This document shows positions 15,737 to 24,340 of a DNA stretch of 64,000 nucleotides, piece by piece. Below the pieces are notes generated by a model. It was not told where the DNA came from, did no database searches, and saw nothing but the letters and a program-made list of their open reading frames with translations. Source of the stretch: Pilosibacter fragilis (GTDB lineage: Bacteria > Bacillota > Clostridia > Lachnospirales > Lachnospiraceae); assembly GCF_032490495.1 (NCBI RefSeq), contig NZ_JAVYJB010000012.1, positions 36,649 through 100,648 on the forward strand, read 5' to 3'. The position numbers and the translations under genes were made by a program. Each line of letters begins with the position of its first letter. Within the stretch, counting starts at the first letter, position 1.

Positions 15737-17182
15737 ATGAAGAAATTATTTGCATTCTGCGCAGGACTTCTGGCGGTCTTAAACCAGACTGCAGTTACAG
15801 CGCTTGCGGCAGAACCAGAGGCTGCCGGGGCGGCAGCACAGACGCCGTTATGGCTTTGTATTCCATTTGCAGGACTCCTGCTCTGCATCGCGGTCCTTCC
15901 GCTTGTGAAAGCAGAGTGGTGGGAGGCGCACCAGCCGCATGCGGTCGTGTTCTGGTCCCTGCTGTTCCTGATCCCGTTCGCCGTGAAGTACGGTGTGCCG
16001 AAGGCAGCGGAGACGACACTGGAATGTATCATAAACGACTACCTGACATTCATCGTCCTTCTTTTTGGATTGTTCTGTGTGTCCGGTAATATTACCCTGT
16101 CAGGTGATCTCGCTGGTTCCCCGAGGATCAATGTGGGACTTCTGGCACTCGGAACCCTGTTATCCAGCTGGATCGGAACCACCGGTGCCAGTATGCTGAT
16201 GATCCGTCCGATCATCAAGATGAACGCGTGGAGAAAGAGAAGACGCCACATCGTGATCTTCTTTATCTTTATGGTGTCCAACATGGGCGGCTGCCTGACT
16301 CCGATCGGAGATCCGCCTCTGCTCATGGGATTCATGCGGGGCGTCCCGTTCTTCTGGAGCTTAAAGCTTTTACCGATCCTGATCTTCAATATGATCATCC
16401 TGCTGTTCATCTTCTATCATTTTGATATGAAGGCATATAGAAAAGATATCGCGGCAGGCTTAAAGCCGGATATCAGCAAACCTGGTACTGAGGTGAAGAT
16501 CCGCGGCAGCCACAACCTGATCTTTATCATTATGATCGTGATCGCCGTTATCTTAAGCGGTACCCTGCCGTCCATGCCGATGTTTCAGGATGCCGCAGGA
16601 AATGTCCTCGGGATTCATGTATTCGGAGAAGTTACATTATCCTATCCGGCGATCATTGAGTGTGTGATCATCCTTGTATCCGCATTTCTGTCCTTTAAGA
16701 CGACGGATGGATCGATCCGCCGAGAGAACCACTTTACCTGGGGCGCGATCCACGAGGTCGCAGTTCTCTTCGTCGGTATCTTTATTACGATGCAGCCGGC
16801 GCTTATGATCTTAAAGGCAAACGGAGCGGAGCTTGGGATCACAGAACCGTTTGAGATGTTCTGGGCGACCGGTCTGTTATCCAGCTTCCTCGACAATACG
16901 CCGACCTATCTGGTATTCCTGACAACAGCAGGCGCCTTAGGATTGTCACAGGGCATGGTGACGGCCCTCGGAACCGTTCCGGTCAAGATGCTGGAAGCGA
17001 TCTCCTGTGGTGCTGTATTTATGGGTGCGAATACATATATCGGTAACGCGCCGAACTTCATGGTCAAATCCATTGCGGATGAGAACGGTATCCGGATGCC
17101 TTCATTCTTCGGATATCTGATCTGGTCCTTTGGAATTCTTGTTCCGGTATTCATTGTGGATACTCTGGTATTCTTTTTATAG
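15737..17182 (+). CDS. Sodium:proton antiporter, NhaD/citrate-transporter-like
   Basis: Large membrane transporter of the ion transporter superfamily, 481 residues. An N-terminal hydrophobic segment ending in TALAAEPEAAG could be a cleaved signal, as in NhaD-type proteins. Hairpin signatures are SSWIGTTGASMLMIRPIIKM near 136, NMGGCLTPIGDPPLLMGF near 182 and, in the second half, SSFLDNTPTYLVFL and FMGANTYIGNAPNFMVKS. The GDPP and DNTPT loops are typical of Na+-coupled NhaD-type carriers. The next gene begins 15 bases after its stop and is surely co-transcribed. Coupling ion and direction are inferred from family. Confidence 0.85.
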   Translation: MKKLFAFCAGLLAVLNQTAVTALAAEPEAAGAAAQTPLWLCIPFAGLLLCIAVLPLVKAEWWEAHQPHAVVFWSLLFLIPFAVKYGVPKAAETTLECIINDYLTFIVLLFGLFCVSGNITLSGDLAGSPRINVGLLALGTLLSSWIGTTGASMLMIRPIIKMNAWRKRRRHIVIFFIFMVSNMGGCLTPIGDPPLLMGFMRGVPFFWSLKLLPILIFNMIILLFIFYHFDMKAYRKDIAAGLKPDISKPGTEVKIRGSHNLIFIIMIVIAVILSGTLPSMPMFQDAAGNVLGIHVFGEVTLSYPAIIECVIILVSAFLSFKTTDGSIRRENHFTWGAIHEVAVLFVGIFITMQPALMILKANGAELGITEPFEMFWATGLLSSFLDNTPTYLVFLTTAGALGLSQGMVTALGTVPVKMLEAISCGAVFMGANTYIGNAPNFMVKSIADENGIRMPSFFGYLIWSFGILVPVFIVDTLVFFL

Positions 17183-17197
17183 GAAGGGGGAGGAAAT

Positions 17198-18241
17198 ATG
17201 GCTGCAACGAAAGAAGAAATCAAAGAACTGGCAGAACATATCTACGATCTGGACGCGGAGGTCTATGTCCACCTGGGTTCCTCCCTGGGACGTGTTTTCA
17301 ACCGTGACAGAGAGCGCTGTGTGAATGAGCTCACAGAGCTTCTGACCACAAGACCGCAGGGACATTTAGTCCGCAGCGAGCTTGGATTGATCGCGAACAT
17401 GGCCCGTACCATCGAGGATAAAGAAGAACGCGCGATGTGTATGACCGAGTACAACCGCATCCTCAATGAGGTCATGAGCCTTCCGACAAGCTTCGCCAGC
17501 GGCGATGTGATCGACCCGATCCTCGCGAAGTTAAACAGCTTCAACGTAGCGAACCGTTTCTCCAACGACGACCATCTGATTATCTGCATCAGCTGGACAT
17601 ACGGAAGCGGCGGAATCGATGTCGGCTTCAAGCTTGCGGATAAGCTTCATATTAACTACTACGATGCCGATATTTTCGCGGCAGTATTAAAACGCCTCGA
17701 CGCGGAGAAAGATAAGACGATCCGTGACGCGGCGGGATATGCCCACGTCTCTGAGGAACTGCAGCAGAGTCCGGCGAGCGAGTTTGAGGCAGTGACCCAT
17801 ATGTCCCTGAAGGATCATATCAAATATTTCAGCCGTTACCACGGCCTGAACCGTCAGGATGCCGTCTTCTTCAACCAGAGCGACCTGATCTGTGATATGG
17901 CGAAAAAGGAAGACTTTATTATCATGGGCCGCTGTGCCGATGCGATCTTAACGAACAACGGTATTCCGCATATCAGTATCTATATCACTGCACCGATCGA
18001 GCAGAGGATCCAGCGCGCGATCGAGGTAAACTCCGGATTAGACCGGAAAAAAGCGCGCCATTTCCTGAAAAAACTTGACAAAAAACATGCGCATTATTAC
18101 AATTTTTATACCGGAAGAAGCTGGGGAAACGCGAATAACTACGATCTATGCATCAACAGCGCAAGCTACGGAATTGACGGTACTGTCGATTTTATTCTGA
18201 GAATGATCGGTCGCGATAAGGATAAGAAAAAATCGGAATGA
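17198..18241 (+). CDS. Cytidylate kinase-like family protein with N-terminal extension
   Basis: P-loop nucleotide kinase-like protein, 347 residues. The C-terminal two thirds (from about residue 125) match the cytidylate-kinase-like family: a P-loop variant IISWTYGSGGIDVGFKLAD, then YYDADIFAAVLKR, FIIMGRCADAIL and DRKKARHFLKKLDKKHAHYY. The first 120 residues are an unrecognised helical domain not found in ordinary CMP kinase. The loop lacks a full GKS/T, so catalysis is not assured. It follows the antiporter gene by 15 bases with its own GGAAGGGGGAGG ribosome site. Terminator at 18300. It may sense nucleotides or regulate the antiporter. Confidence 0.75.
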   Translation: MAATKEEIKELAEHIYDLDAEVYVHLGSSLGRVFNRDRERCVNELTELLTTRPQGHLVRSELGLIANMARTIEDKEERAMCMTEYNRILNEVMSLPTSFASGDVIDPILAKLNSFNVANRFSNDDHLIICISWTYGSGGIDVGFKLADKLHINYYDADIFAAVLKRLDAEKDKTIRDAAGYAHVSEELQQSPASEFEAVTHMSLKDHIKYFSRYHGLNRQDAVFFNQSDLICDMAKKEDFIIMGRCADAILTNNGIPHISIYITAPIEQRIQRAIEVNSGLDRKKARHFLKKLDKKHAHYYNFYTGRSWGNANNYDLCINSASYGIDGTVDFILRMIGRDKDKKKSE

Positions 18242-18299
18242 TCCCCAAATGAAATGTGCTGCCGGCCTGTTTGCCGGACATGACAAATTATGATTTTGA

Positions 18300-18328
18300 T
18301 GCCTGGCTGATATCAGTCAGGCATTTTT
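18300..18328 (+). terminator. Terminator of the antiporter/kinase-like operon
   Basis: TGCCTGGCTGAT folds on ATCAGTCAGGCA, followed by TTTTT. Confidence 0.8.
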
Positions 18329-18352
18329 ATGTAAAAAGAAAGGATCAACAGC

Positions 18353-19708
18353 ATGCAGCTCGATATGACAAAAGGAAAACCGCTGCCGGTGATTTTGCAA
18401 TTTACGATTCCATTGGTGATCGGAAATATCTTTCAGCAGCTTTATAATATGGCGGACACGATCATCGTCGGCCGCTGCGTCGGTGCCGGGGCGCTGGCGG
18501 CGGTCGGCTCCACCGGAACGATCATGTTTCTGGCGACCGGCTTTGCTCAGGGAATCACTGCCGGTTTTTCGATCCTTACCGCCCAACGGTATGGGGCAGG
18601 GGATGAAAAAGGTGTGAAACGCAGCGTGGCAAACGGAATGATCCTGGCGGTGATCGCAGCGGTCATCCTGACACTGGTCTGTGTGGCGATCATGAACCCG
18701 CTTTTGCACCTGATGAATACGCCGTCAGATATCTTTCAGGACGCCTACACGTATATCATGGGAATCAGCGTCGGACTCACGGCAAATATCTTCTACAACC
18801 TGTTTTCCTCCTATCTGCGGGCGGTGGGAAACAGTCAGATCCCACTCTTTTTCCTGATATTTTCCGCCTGCCTGAACGTGGGTCTGGATCTGCTTTTTAT
18901 CATCCGCGGCGGCATGGGTGTGGCAGGAGCAGCCTGGGCGACAAATCTGTCCCAGGCGATCTCGGCGGTGCTCTGCGCGGGATATATCTGGGTGAAGGTT
19001 CCATCCTTAAAGCCGGAGAGGGAACACTGGAAGATCCACGGAAGCGACACGAGAAACCAGCTTGCGGCCGGGATTCCCATGGCGTTTCAGTTCGCGATCA
19101 CAGCGTCGGGAACCATGATCATGCAGTCCGCTATCAACCTCTTCGGTTCCGTGGCAGTTGCGGCTTACACGGCTGCGGCGAAGCTCCAGAGTCTTGTGAT
19201 CCAGGGCATGATCGCCATGGGACAGACGATGGCGACCTACGGCGGACAGAACTACGGATGCGGGGATGTAAAGCGGATCAAGGCAGGGGTAAAGGCAGCG
19301 CTTCTTGCGGAGTTTGTGTATTCCGTCACAGTAGCATTACTCATGTGTGCGCTGCTCAGACCATGTCTCGGACTTTTCTTTACCGGGGACGTGGATATTT
19401 CAGCGATGATGCCATGGGCGGAGACTTACTGCTATATGACTGCGATGTTTTTCCTGCCGCTCTGCACGATCTTTATTTTCCGCAATATCATGCAGGGCTG
19501 CGGATATGGCTTTCTGCCGATGATGGGAGGTGTATCGGAGCTCATCGCGAGACTGATTGTCTCCATGGCGGCGATGAAGCTTTTGAGCTATCCGCTCGCC
19601 TGTTTCGCCGATCCGGCGGCATGGATCGCTGCGGCGGTATTTACGGGCGTCTCGTATCTCTTTGTGATAAAAAAGATCGGGAGAGAGCTTAAGGAAAAGA
19701 CAACTTAG
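18353..19708 (+). CDS. MATE-family multidrug/sodium efflux transporter
   Basis: Twelve-span cation antiporter of the MATE family, 451 residues, full length. It opens MQLDMTKGKPLPVILQFTIP and keeps LVIGNIFQQLYNMADTIIVG (the conserved first helices), RYGAGDEKGVKRSV and the second-half GGQNYGCGDVKRIKAGVK loop that mirrors it. Exports cationic compounds using a Na+ or H+ gradient; the substrate is unknown. The ATG follows AAAGGA by 9 bases. It begins just after the previous terminator, so it must have its own, unseen promoter or rely on read-through. Confidence 0.92.
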   Translation: MQLDMTKGKPLPVILQFTIPLVIGNIFQQLYNMADTIIVGRCVGAGALAAVGSTGTIMFLATGFAQGITAGFSILTAQRYGAGDEKGVKRSVANGMILAVIAAVILTLVCVAIMNPLLHLMNTPSDIFQDAYTYIMGISVGLTANIFYNLFSSYLRAVGNSQIPLFFLIFSACLNVGLDLLFIIRGGMGVAGAAWATNLSQAISAVLCAGYIWVKVPSLKPEREHWKIHGSDTRNQLAAGIPMAFQFAITASGTMIMQSAINLFGSVAVAAYTAAAKLQSLVIQGMIAMGQTMATYGGQNYGCGDVKRIKAGVKAALLAEFVYSVTVALLMCALLRPCLGLFFTGDVDISAMMPWAETYCYMTAMFFLPLCTIFIFRNIMQGCGYGFLPMMGGVSELIARLIVSMAAMKLLSYPLACFADPAAWIAAAVFTGVSYLFVIKKIGRELKEKTT

Positions 19709-19830
19709 GTTCCTGAGACTGGTGATGTGACACATGGCTATCTGTGGTTTTTACTTGCGGGAATTTCCCTCACTGGTCTTCTGGCACGGATACTCGGAAA
19801 GGAGCACTCTGACAGAAGGAGAAAGAGCTG

Positions 19831-20670
19831 ATGGCAGAAGGAAAGAAGAAACAGAAAAAAAGCCCATGGTGGTACAAATTAGGAATCCTGGTGTTCGGCG
19901 CGGTGTTCTGCGTCTCCGCCTTTATGGCGGGCCGGGATTACCTGGCGGCAAAAAAGGAGGCGGACGCGTTCGACAGCCTGAGTAAGCTGGCGGCGGAGTA
20001 CGCGGAGGAAAAAGCTCCGGCAGATCTGACGGAGAGTGCCGGGGAGACAACGGATCAGGAGAAAGCGGCGGAGTGGGCAGAACTCTTAAAGGAGGCTGCC
20101 GGATACGCGGCGCTTAAGAATGAGAATCCCGATTACGTCGGTTGGATCAGGATCCCGGATACAAGGATCGATTACCCGGTGGTGGACCGGGAGTCTGATC
20201 CGGAATATTACCTCCACAGGGTCTTTGATGGTTCCAAGTCATTTGGCGGAACCCCGTTTCTCGGCGAGGCATCCGGCGTGGACACGAAGTGTCTGATCAT
20301 CTATGGGCACAACATGAAAAACGGGTCCATATTCGGAACCCTTGATTCCTACAAAAAGGCTGATTACTGGAAAGAACATCCGCTCGTCCGTTTTTACGTC
20401 GACGGAGAACCGCGGACTTATGAGGTCTTTGCGGCGGTGGAGACGCAGGTGCTCTATGAAGATGAGGATGGATTCCGGTATTACCGCTACGACGGGGATA
20501 TTCCGGAGGAGGAATACGATGAGCTGGTGAACTGGCTCAGAGGACATTCCGACTACGACACGGAGATCGTCCCGGAGTATGAGGATCAGATCCTGATGCT
20601 GTCCACATGCAGCTACCATACGAAAAATGGACGGTTTGTGGTGGCGGCGAGACGGGTTGCGGAGCCGTAA
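19831..20670 (+). CDS. srtB: Class B sortase
   Basis: Membrane-anchored transpeptidase that attaches surface proteins to peptidoglycan. 279 residues: a basic start, one N-terminal membrane span (LGILVFGAVFCVSAFMAG), an Ala/Glu-rich linker, then the SrtB domain from about residue 100. Catalytic histidine is in IIYGHNMKNGSIFG, cysteine in LMLSTCSYHT and arginine in GRFVVAARR. The class B inserted helix lies between the His and Cys parts. AAGGAG precedes the ATG. No protein with an NPQTN/NPKTG-like signal is seen next to it. Neighbours are unrelated. Confidence 0.93.
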   Translation: MAEGKKKQKKSPWWYKLGILVFGAVFCVSAFMAGRDYLAAKKEADAFDSLSKLAAEYAEEKAPADLTESAGETTDQEKAAEWAELLKEAAGYAALKNENPDYVGWIRIPDTRIDYPVVDRESDPEYYLHRVFDGSKSFGGTPFLGEASGVDTKCLIIYGHNMKNGSIFGTLDSYKKADYWKEHPLVRFYVDGEPRTYEVFAAVETQVLYEDEDGFRYYRYDGDIPEEEYDELVNWLRGHSDYDTEIVPEYEDQILMLSTCSYHTKNGRFVVAARRVAEP

Positions 20671-20730
20671 ATATAAGCTGCTATCGCGCAGGTCCGCGAT
20701 CAATGGGATGCGGGCCGTGCAGGGAAAAGA

Positions 20731-20768
20731 AAAATGCCTTCTGGGTGGAAACTCAGGGGCATTTTGCT
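20731..20768 (+). terminator. Terminator of the sortase gene
   Basis: AAAATGCC (20731-20738) pairs with GGCATTTT (20758-20765). Confidence 0.65.
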
Positions 20769-20786
20769 GCTGATCCGGAAAAACGC

Positions 20787-20815
20787 TTGACAGGGCAGGT
20801 GGCCTGGGGTATCCT
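20787..20815 (+). promoter_or_regulatory. Promoter of the isochorismatase-family gene
   Basis: TTGACA (20787-20792), 17-base spacer, TATCCT (20810-20815), 43 bases before the ATG. Confidence 0.75.
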
Positions 20816-20857
20816 CGACCTAAGACAGATCCGGATTCGGAGAAAGGAAGATGAGCT

Positions 20858-21388
20858 ATGGCAGAGAAGATTTTGATCGTTGTGGATATGCAGAAGGATT
20901 TTGTGAACGGAAGTCTCGGCAGCAAGGACGCGGAGGCGATCGTCCCGGCTGTTGTAAAGAAGGCAAAAGAGTTTGATGGGGACCTGATCTTTACGAAGGA
21001 CACACATTTCGAGAATTATATGGACACCCAGGAGGGACATTTCCTTCCGGTTCCCCACTGTATGAAAGGAACCGACGGATGGAACCTGATCCCGGAGCTT
21101 GAAAAGATTTTCGTGGAGCGCGACGCGGCGATGTATGAGAAGATCACCTTCGGATGTCCGGAGTTAGCGGAAGACCTTCTTGAGAGAAATAAGAAGACAC
21201 CGATCGAGTCCATCGAGCTTGTGGGACTCTGTACGGATATCTGTGTGGTTTCAAACGCACTCCTCATCAAAGCGTTCCTCCCGGAGACCCCGGTCTTCGT
21301 GGATTCCGCATGTGCGGCAGGCGTGACGAGGGAAAGACATGAGGCGGCTTTAGAGACCATGAGAAGCTGTCAGATCGTTGTGAAGTAA
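20858..21388 (+). CDS. Isochorismatase-family cysteine hydrolase (nicotinamidase-like)
   Basis: Cytoplasmic cysteine amidohydrolase of 176 residues. The catalytic triad is visible: Asp in ILIVVDMQKDF near residue 9, Lys in YEKITFGCPEL near 89 and Cys in VGLCTDICVVSNAL near 127. The metal-site-like DTHFENYMDTQEG follows the pattern of nicotinamidases (DxHxxxH), with the second His replaced. This points to a nicotinamidase relative, deamidating nicotinamide in NAD salvage, without proving it. Own promoter and terminator. Confidence 0.85.
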   Translation: MAEKILIVVDMQKDFVNGSLGSKDAEAIVPAVVKKAKEFDGDLIFTKDTHFENYMDTQEGHFLPVPHCMKGTDGWNLIPELEKIFVERDAAMYEKITFGCPELAEDLLERNKKTPIESIELVGLCTDICVVSNALLIKAFLPETPVFVDSACAAGVTRERHEAALETMRSCQIVVK

Positions 21389-21412
21389 GAAAATTAAAGA
21401 TTTAGAGTGAAA

Positions 21413-21469
21413 TGATGTGCAGATATGGAGATCCTTTTATGGAGGGGACCTATATCTGCACATTTTTGT
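21413..21469 (+). terminator. Terminator of the isochorismatase-family gene
   Basis: ATGTGCAGATAT (21415-21426) pairs with ATATCTGCACAT (21452-21463), followed by TTTTT. Confidence 0.85.
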
Positions 21470-21655
21470 ATATAGGAAAATTCGAGGAATGCACTGCTAT
21501 ACCAGAGGACGATAACGTATCAGGAATACGCATCTGCGCGAAAATACAGACTGCTGCGGCGCGGGAATGCGTTGAGATATAGGATAGGAATCTTGCCCGC
21601 ATAAATTCTCAAATTCTGTAATAAGATGGTAAAAATATCATCGAGGGGCAACCCT

Positions 21656-21937
21656 ATGAAGGAATATATTGAAGAACGGGCGATCCAGATCGCGAACTAT
21701 ATTATTGACGAGAATGCGACGGTGAGACAGACGGCGAAACGGTTTGGAATCTCAAAGAGTACGGTACACAAGGATGTGACGGATCGTCTGATCCATATCG
21801 ATCCGTCCCTGGCGGCACAGGCGAGAGTGGTTCTGGATATCAACAAGGCGGAGCGGCATATCCGCGGCGGGCTTGCGACGAAGGAGAAGTACGAGCATGA
21901 ACATCAGCTGCAGGCCTGCAGCAGGGTGGAGATGTGA
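21656..21937 (+). CDS. spoIIID: Sporulation transcriptional regulator SpoIIID
   Basis: Small DNA-binding protein acting in the mother cell, switching genes of the sigma-E regulon during endospore formation. 93 residues from ATG 21656; a longer frame from 21626 adds ten residues without support, and GAGGGG lies upstream of 21656. The helix-turn-helix is NATVRQTAKRFGISKSTVHK followed by DVTDRLIHIDPSLA, and the conserved tail reads RHIRGGLATKEKYEHE, both diagnostic of SpoIIID. The last ten residues vary. In many Firmicutes it lies near mreB or spoIIQ, which are not seen here. I could not assign a sigma-E promoter. Confidence 0.93.
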   Translation: MKEYIEERAIQIANYIIDENATVRQTAKRFGISKSTVHKDVTDRLIHIDPSLAAQARVVLDINKAERHIRGGLATKEKYEHEHQLQACSRVEM

Positions 21938-22025
21938 GAGGGAAATTGCTGCGGATTGCCGCGGATATTTTGAGAGAAAAAATCTCAGTATCGACAAAAG
22001 GTCTGAAAACTGTGGAAAAATCCGA

Positions 22026-22054
22026 TTGAATTTTCGAAATACATGCGATAGAAT
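22026..22054 (+). promoter_or_regulatory. Promoter of the thioesterase/peptidase operon
   Basis: TTGAAT (22026-22031), 17-base spacer, TAGAAT (22049-22054), 109 bases before the ATG at 22163. Confidence 0.7.
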
Positions 22055-22162
22055 GGGAGCAGGACTGTTTCTGCAAGGGGAAACCCGGAAAAGATTCCTT
22101 CCGGAACAGCCTTATCAGAGGCAGAAAAAGTGACATGAAAGAAACGAACGGAGGAATAAATC

Positions 22163-22885
22163 ATGAGCAAAATAGAGGAAATGATCGAGAAAGTTAAAGC
22201 ACTTATCAACGCGCCATCCTGCTGTGCGGAGGCAAAGGAAGCTGCAAACAAATGGCTTGAAGCCGTCAATACAGAGAAACAGGACGAGGCAGCAAAGGCG
22301 CTGATCGAGGAGATCGCGGCAGATATTATCCCGATCGACGGCCTGATCGCTTTTGCGGGATCTGAGGATGGGAAGAAGATCTTTGGAGAGGAAAAGGCAG
22401 CAGGAATCGAGGCTCACGCGAAGAAGATCAAGGCAGAGGGCGCGAGATTCTGCGACTGTCCGGCATGCACAGCTGTTGCTGCAATCTTAGCTGACAAAGC
22501 AGACCTCTACGCACCGACATACAGCCTCACATGGACTGTTACCGATGACATGACCGCAAAACGCATCGGCAGCGCCGGTTCCAAGATCCTCTCCACCCCG
22601 AACATGGTGGCTCTTATGGAGGACGCAGCCCTGGAACTTGCGAAATCCTACCTCGAAGAGGGACAGACGACCGTCGGCGCGGAGATCCACTGCCGCCACC
22701 TGGCACCGACACCGGTGGGAATGAAAGTGACAGCTACCGCGAAGCTCCGCAGCATCGAGAGAAGAAAGCTCTGGTTCGACATTGAAGTGAACGATGAAAA
22801 AGGCAAGTGCGGAGAAGGTTCCCACCTGCGCGTTATCGTAAACTCCAAGGCGATGAGTGAGAAGGCGGAGAAGAAAGCAGAATAA
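22163..22885 (+). CDS. Fusion: Cys-rich helical domain plus FlK-like acyl-CoA thioesterase
   Basis: Two-domain protein of 240 residues. Residues 1-110 form a helical domain ending in ARFCDCPACTAVAAILADK, seen as a stand-alone small protein in gut Clostridia and unhelpfully named Hsp90-like. Residues 115-230 are a hot-dog thioesterase like fluoroacetyl-CoA thioesterase FlK. The catalytic Thr, Glu and His spacing is preserved: T in KILSTPNMVALMEDAA, E eight residues later, and H 26 residues after that in CRHLAPTPVG. It probably hydrolyses a short acyl-CoA. AACGGAGGAA precedes the ATG. The M20 peptidase gene starts 25 bases after the stop. Confidence 0.75.
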   Translation: MSKIEEMIEKVKALINAPSCCAEAKEAANKWLEAVNTEKQDEAAKALIEEIAADIIPIDGLIAFAGSEDGKKIFGEEKAAGIEAHAKKIKAEGARFCDCPACTAVAAILADKADLYAPTYSLTWTVTDDMTAKRIGSAGSKILSTPNMVALMEDAALELAKSYLEEGQTTVGAEIHCRHLAPTPVGMKVTATAKLRSIERRKLWFDIEVNDEKGKCGEGSHLRVIVNSKAMSEKAEKKAE

Positions 22886-22910
22886 TCCGACAGCAAAGGA
22901 GAGAAGACAC

Positions 22911-24263
22911 ATGGGAAAACACACCATCGATCCGCAGATCAGCGCGGAACACCTTGCGGGTGCGGTCCGCTTCGCAACCGTATCAAACGCGGACAATTCA
23001 CTGACTGACTACACAAAATTTGACGCGTTCCACGAGTATTTAAAGGAAACATACCCGTTAGTACATAAACACCTGACCCTGGAACATACCGGACAGGCAG
23101 GACTTCTCTATCACTGGAAAGGAACCGGAAAATCCGGTGCCGCGCCGCTTCTCTTAATGGCGCATCAGGACGTTGTCCCGGAAGGCGACCTTGAAAAGTG
23201 GACATATCCGCCATACTCCGGAACCATCGCCGATGGAAAGATCTGGGGCCGCGGATCCAGTGACTGCAAGAGCAACCTGATCGGACAGCTGGAAGCCGTT
23301 GAGGCACTTCTGGAAAAAGGCTACGGGCCGGACTATGACCTTTACCTTTCCTACGGATACATGGAGGAGGTCGCAGGCGGAAAGATCCCGGCGGAGACAC
23401 TCCGCGGAACCGGCATCCGCTTCGGCGCCGTCCTTGACGAAGGCGGCGGAGTCCGCCCGGGAAGTGATTACGGAATCGACGATAAGGGACTCTGCACCAT
23501 TGGCCTCTGCGAAAAAGGATATGTGGACTTTGAACTCTCCTACACCGCAAAAGGCGGACACTCCAGCCGCCCGGGCGAGAATTTCGCGACGACCATGATT
23601 GCAAAGGCACTGATCGAGATCCAGGAGAATCCGATGCCATATCGCGTGACGGATACGATCCGACGCCGCTTCGAGGTCCTTGCGCCGTATATGGCGAAGG
23701 AAAATCCGGAGCTGGCAAAGCTGCTTGAGAAACCGGATGAGAATCTGGAAAAGCTTGTTCCGTACTTTAAGAAAGATCCGGCCCTCGACGCGATGTTCCA
23801 CACCACCGTCGTTCCGACGATGCTTTCCGGATCTGCCCAGGCGAACATTCTTCCGGCGAAGGTCACCGCAGTTGTAAACAGCCGTATCCTCACGGGAGAT
23901 ACCGTTGAGAGCGTAAAGAAACACCTGGAAGACATCGTGCCGGATGAGGTGGAAGTGCGCGTCCTCAAAGGCAGCAACGCGTCCCCGACATCCCTGTACG
24001 ACGGAGCCATCAAAGACCTTCTCGTTGAGATCAGCGGTAAGATCTATGGCGATGTGATCCCGTGTCCGGAGATGATGCTCGGCGGAACAGACGCGAGATT
24101 CGTCTACGATCTCAGCGACCGCGTATACCGCTTCTCAACGATCTACGCACGAGAAGACCATCATGTCCATGCAGCGAACGAGTTCACAGGAGTAGAAGAG
24201 CTGGCGGACAGCATCGACTTCTATATGGAACTGCTGACCAGATATGGGGAGACAGCGAAATAA
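22911..24263 (+). CDS. M20-family metallopeptidase (PM20D1/ArgE-like)
   Basis: Zinc carboxypeptidase or deacylase, 450 residues from ATG 22911 (AAAGGAG 10 bases upstream); an in-frame upstream extension runs through the previous gene and is rejected. Metal-binding and catalytic residues: LLLMAHQDVVPEGD near residue 80, WGRGSSDCKSNLIG near 115, the catalytic Glu pair in YGYMEEVAGGK, Asp in TDARFVYDLSDR and a late His in YAREDHHVHAANE. The dimerisation-domain motif GGHSSRPGENFATT is intact. Likely cleaves N-acyl amino acids or dipeptides. Second gene of a unit with the thioesterase. Confidence 0.88.
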   Translation: MGKHTIDPQISAEHLAGAVRFATVSNADNSLTDYTKFDAFHEYLKETYPLVHKHLTLEHTGQAGLLYHWKGTGKSGAAPLLLMAHQDVVPEGDLEKWTYPPYSGTIADGKIWGRGSSDCKSNLIGQLEAVEALLEKGYGPDYDLYLSYGYMEEVAGGKIPAETLRGTGIRFGAVLDEGGGVRPGSDYGIDDKGLCTIGLCEKGYVDFELSYTAKGGHSSRPGENFATTMIAKALIEIQENPMPYRVTDTIRRRFEVLAPYMAKENPELAKLLEKPDENLEKLVPYFKKDPALDAMFHTTVVPTMLSGSAQANILPAKVTAVVNSRILTGDTVESVKKHLEDIVPDEVEVRVLKGSNASPTSLYDGAIKDLLVEISGKIYGDVIPCPEMMLGGTDARFVYDLSDRVYRFSTIYAREDHHVHAANEFTGVEELADSIDFYMELLTRYGETAK

Positions 24264-24300
24264 TTATATGAAAATCTTTTAAGCTGACCAAAACAAACTC

Positions 24301-24330
24301 AGAGCCAGGGATATAAGTCTCTGGCTCTTT
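24301..24330. terminator. Terminator between convergent M20 peptidase and sigG genes
   Basis: AGAGCCAG (24301-24308) pairs with CTGGCTCT (24321-24328) and is followed by TTTC; it can work in both directions. Confidence 0.75.
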
Positions 24331-24340
24331 CTGATTATTA

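Noticed and set aside
21540..21655. Possible sigma-E promoter before spoIIID (CATAAATT near 21599)
   Set aside because: The matching -35 would sit at a wrong spacing, so it was not listed.
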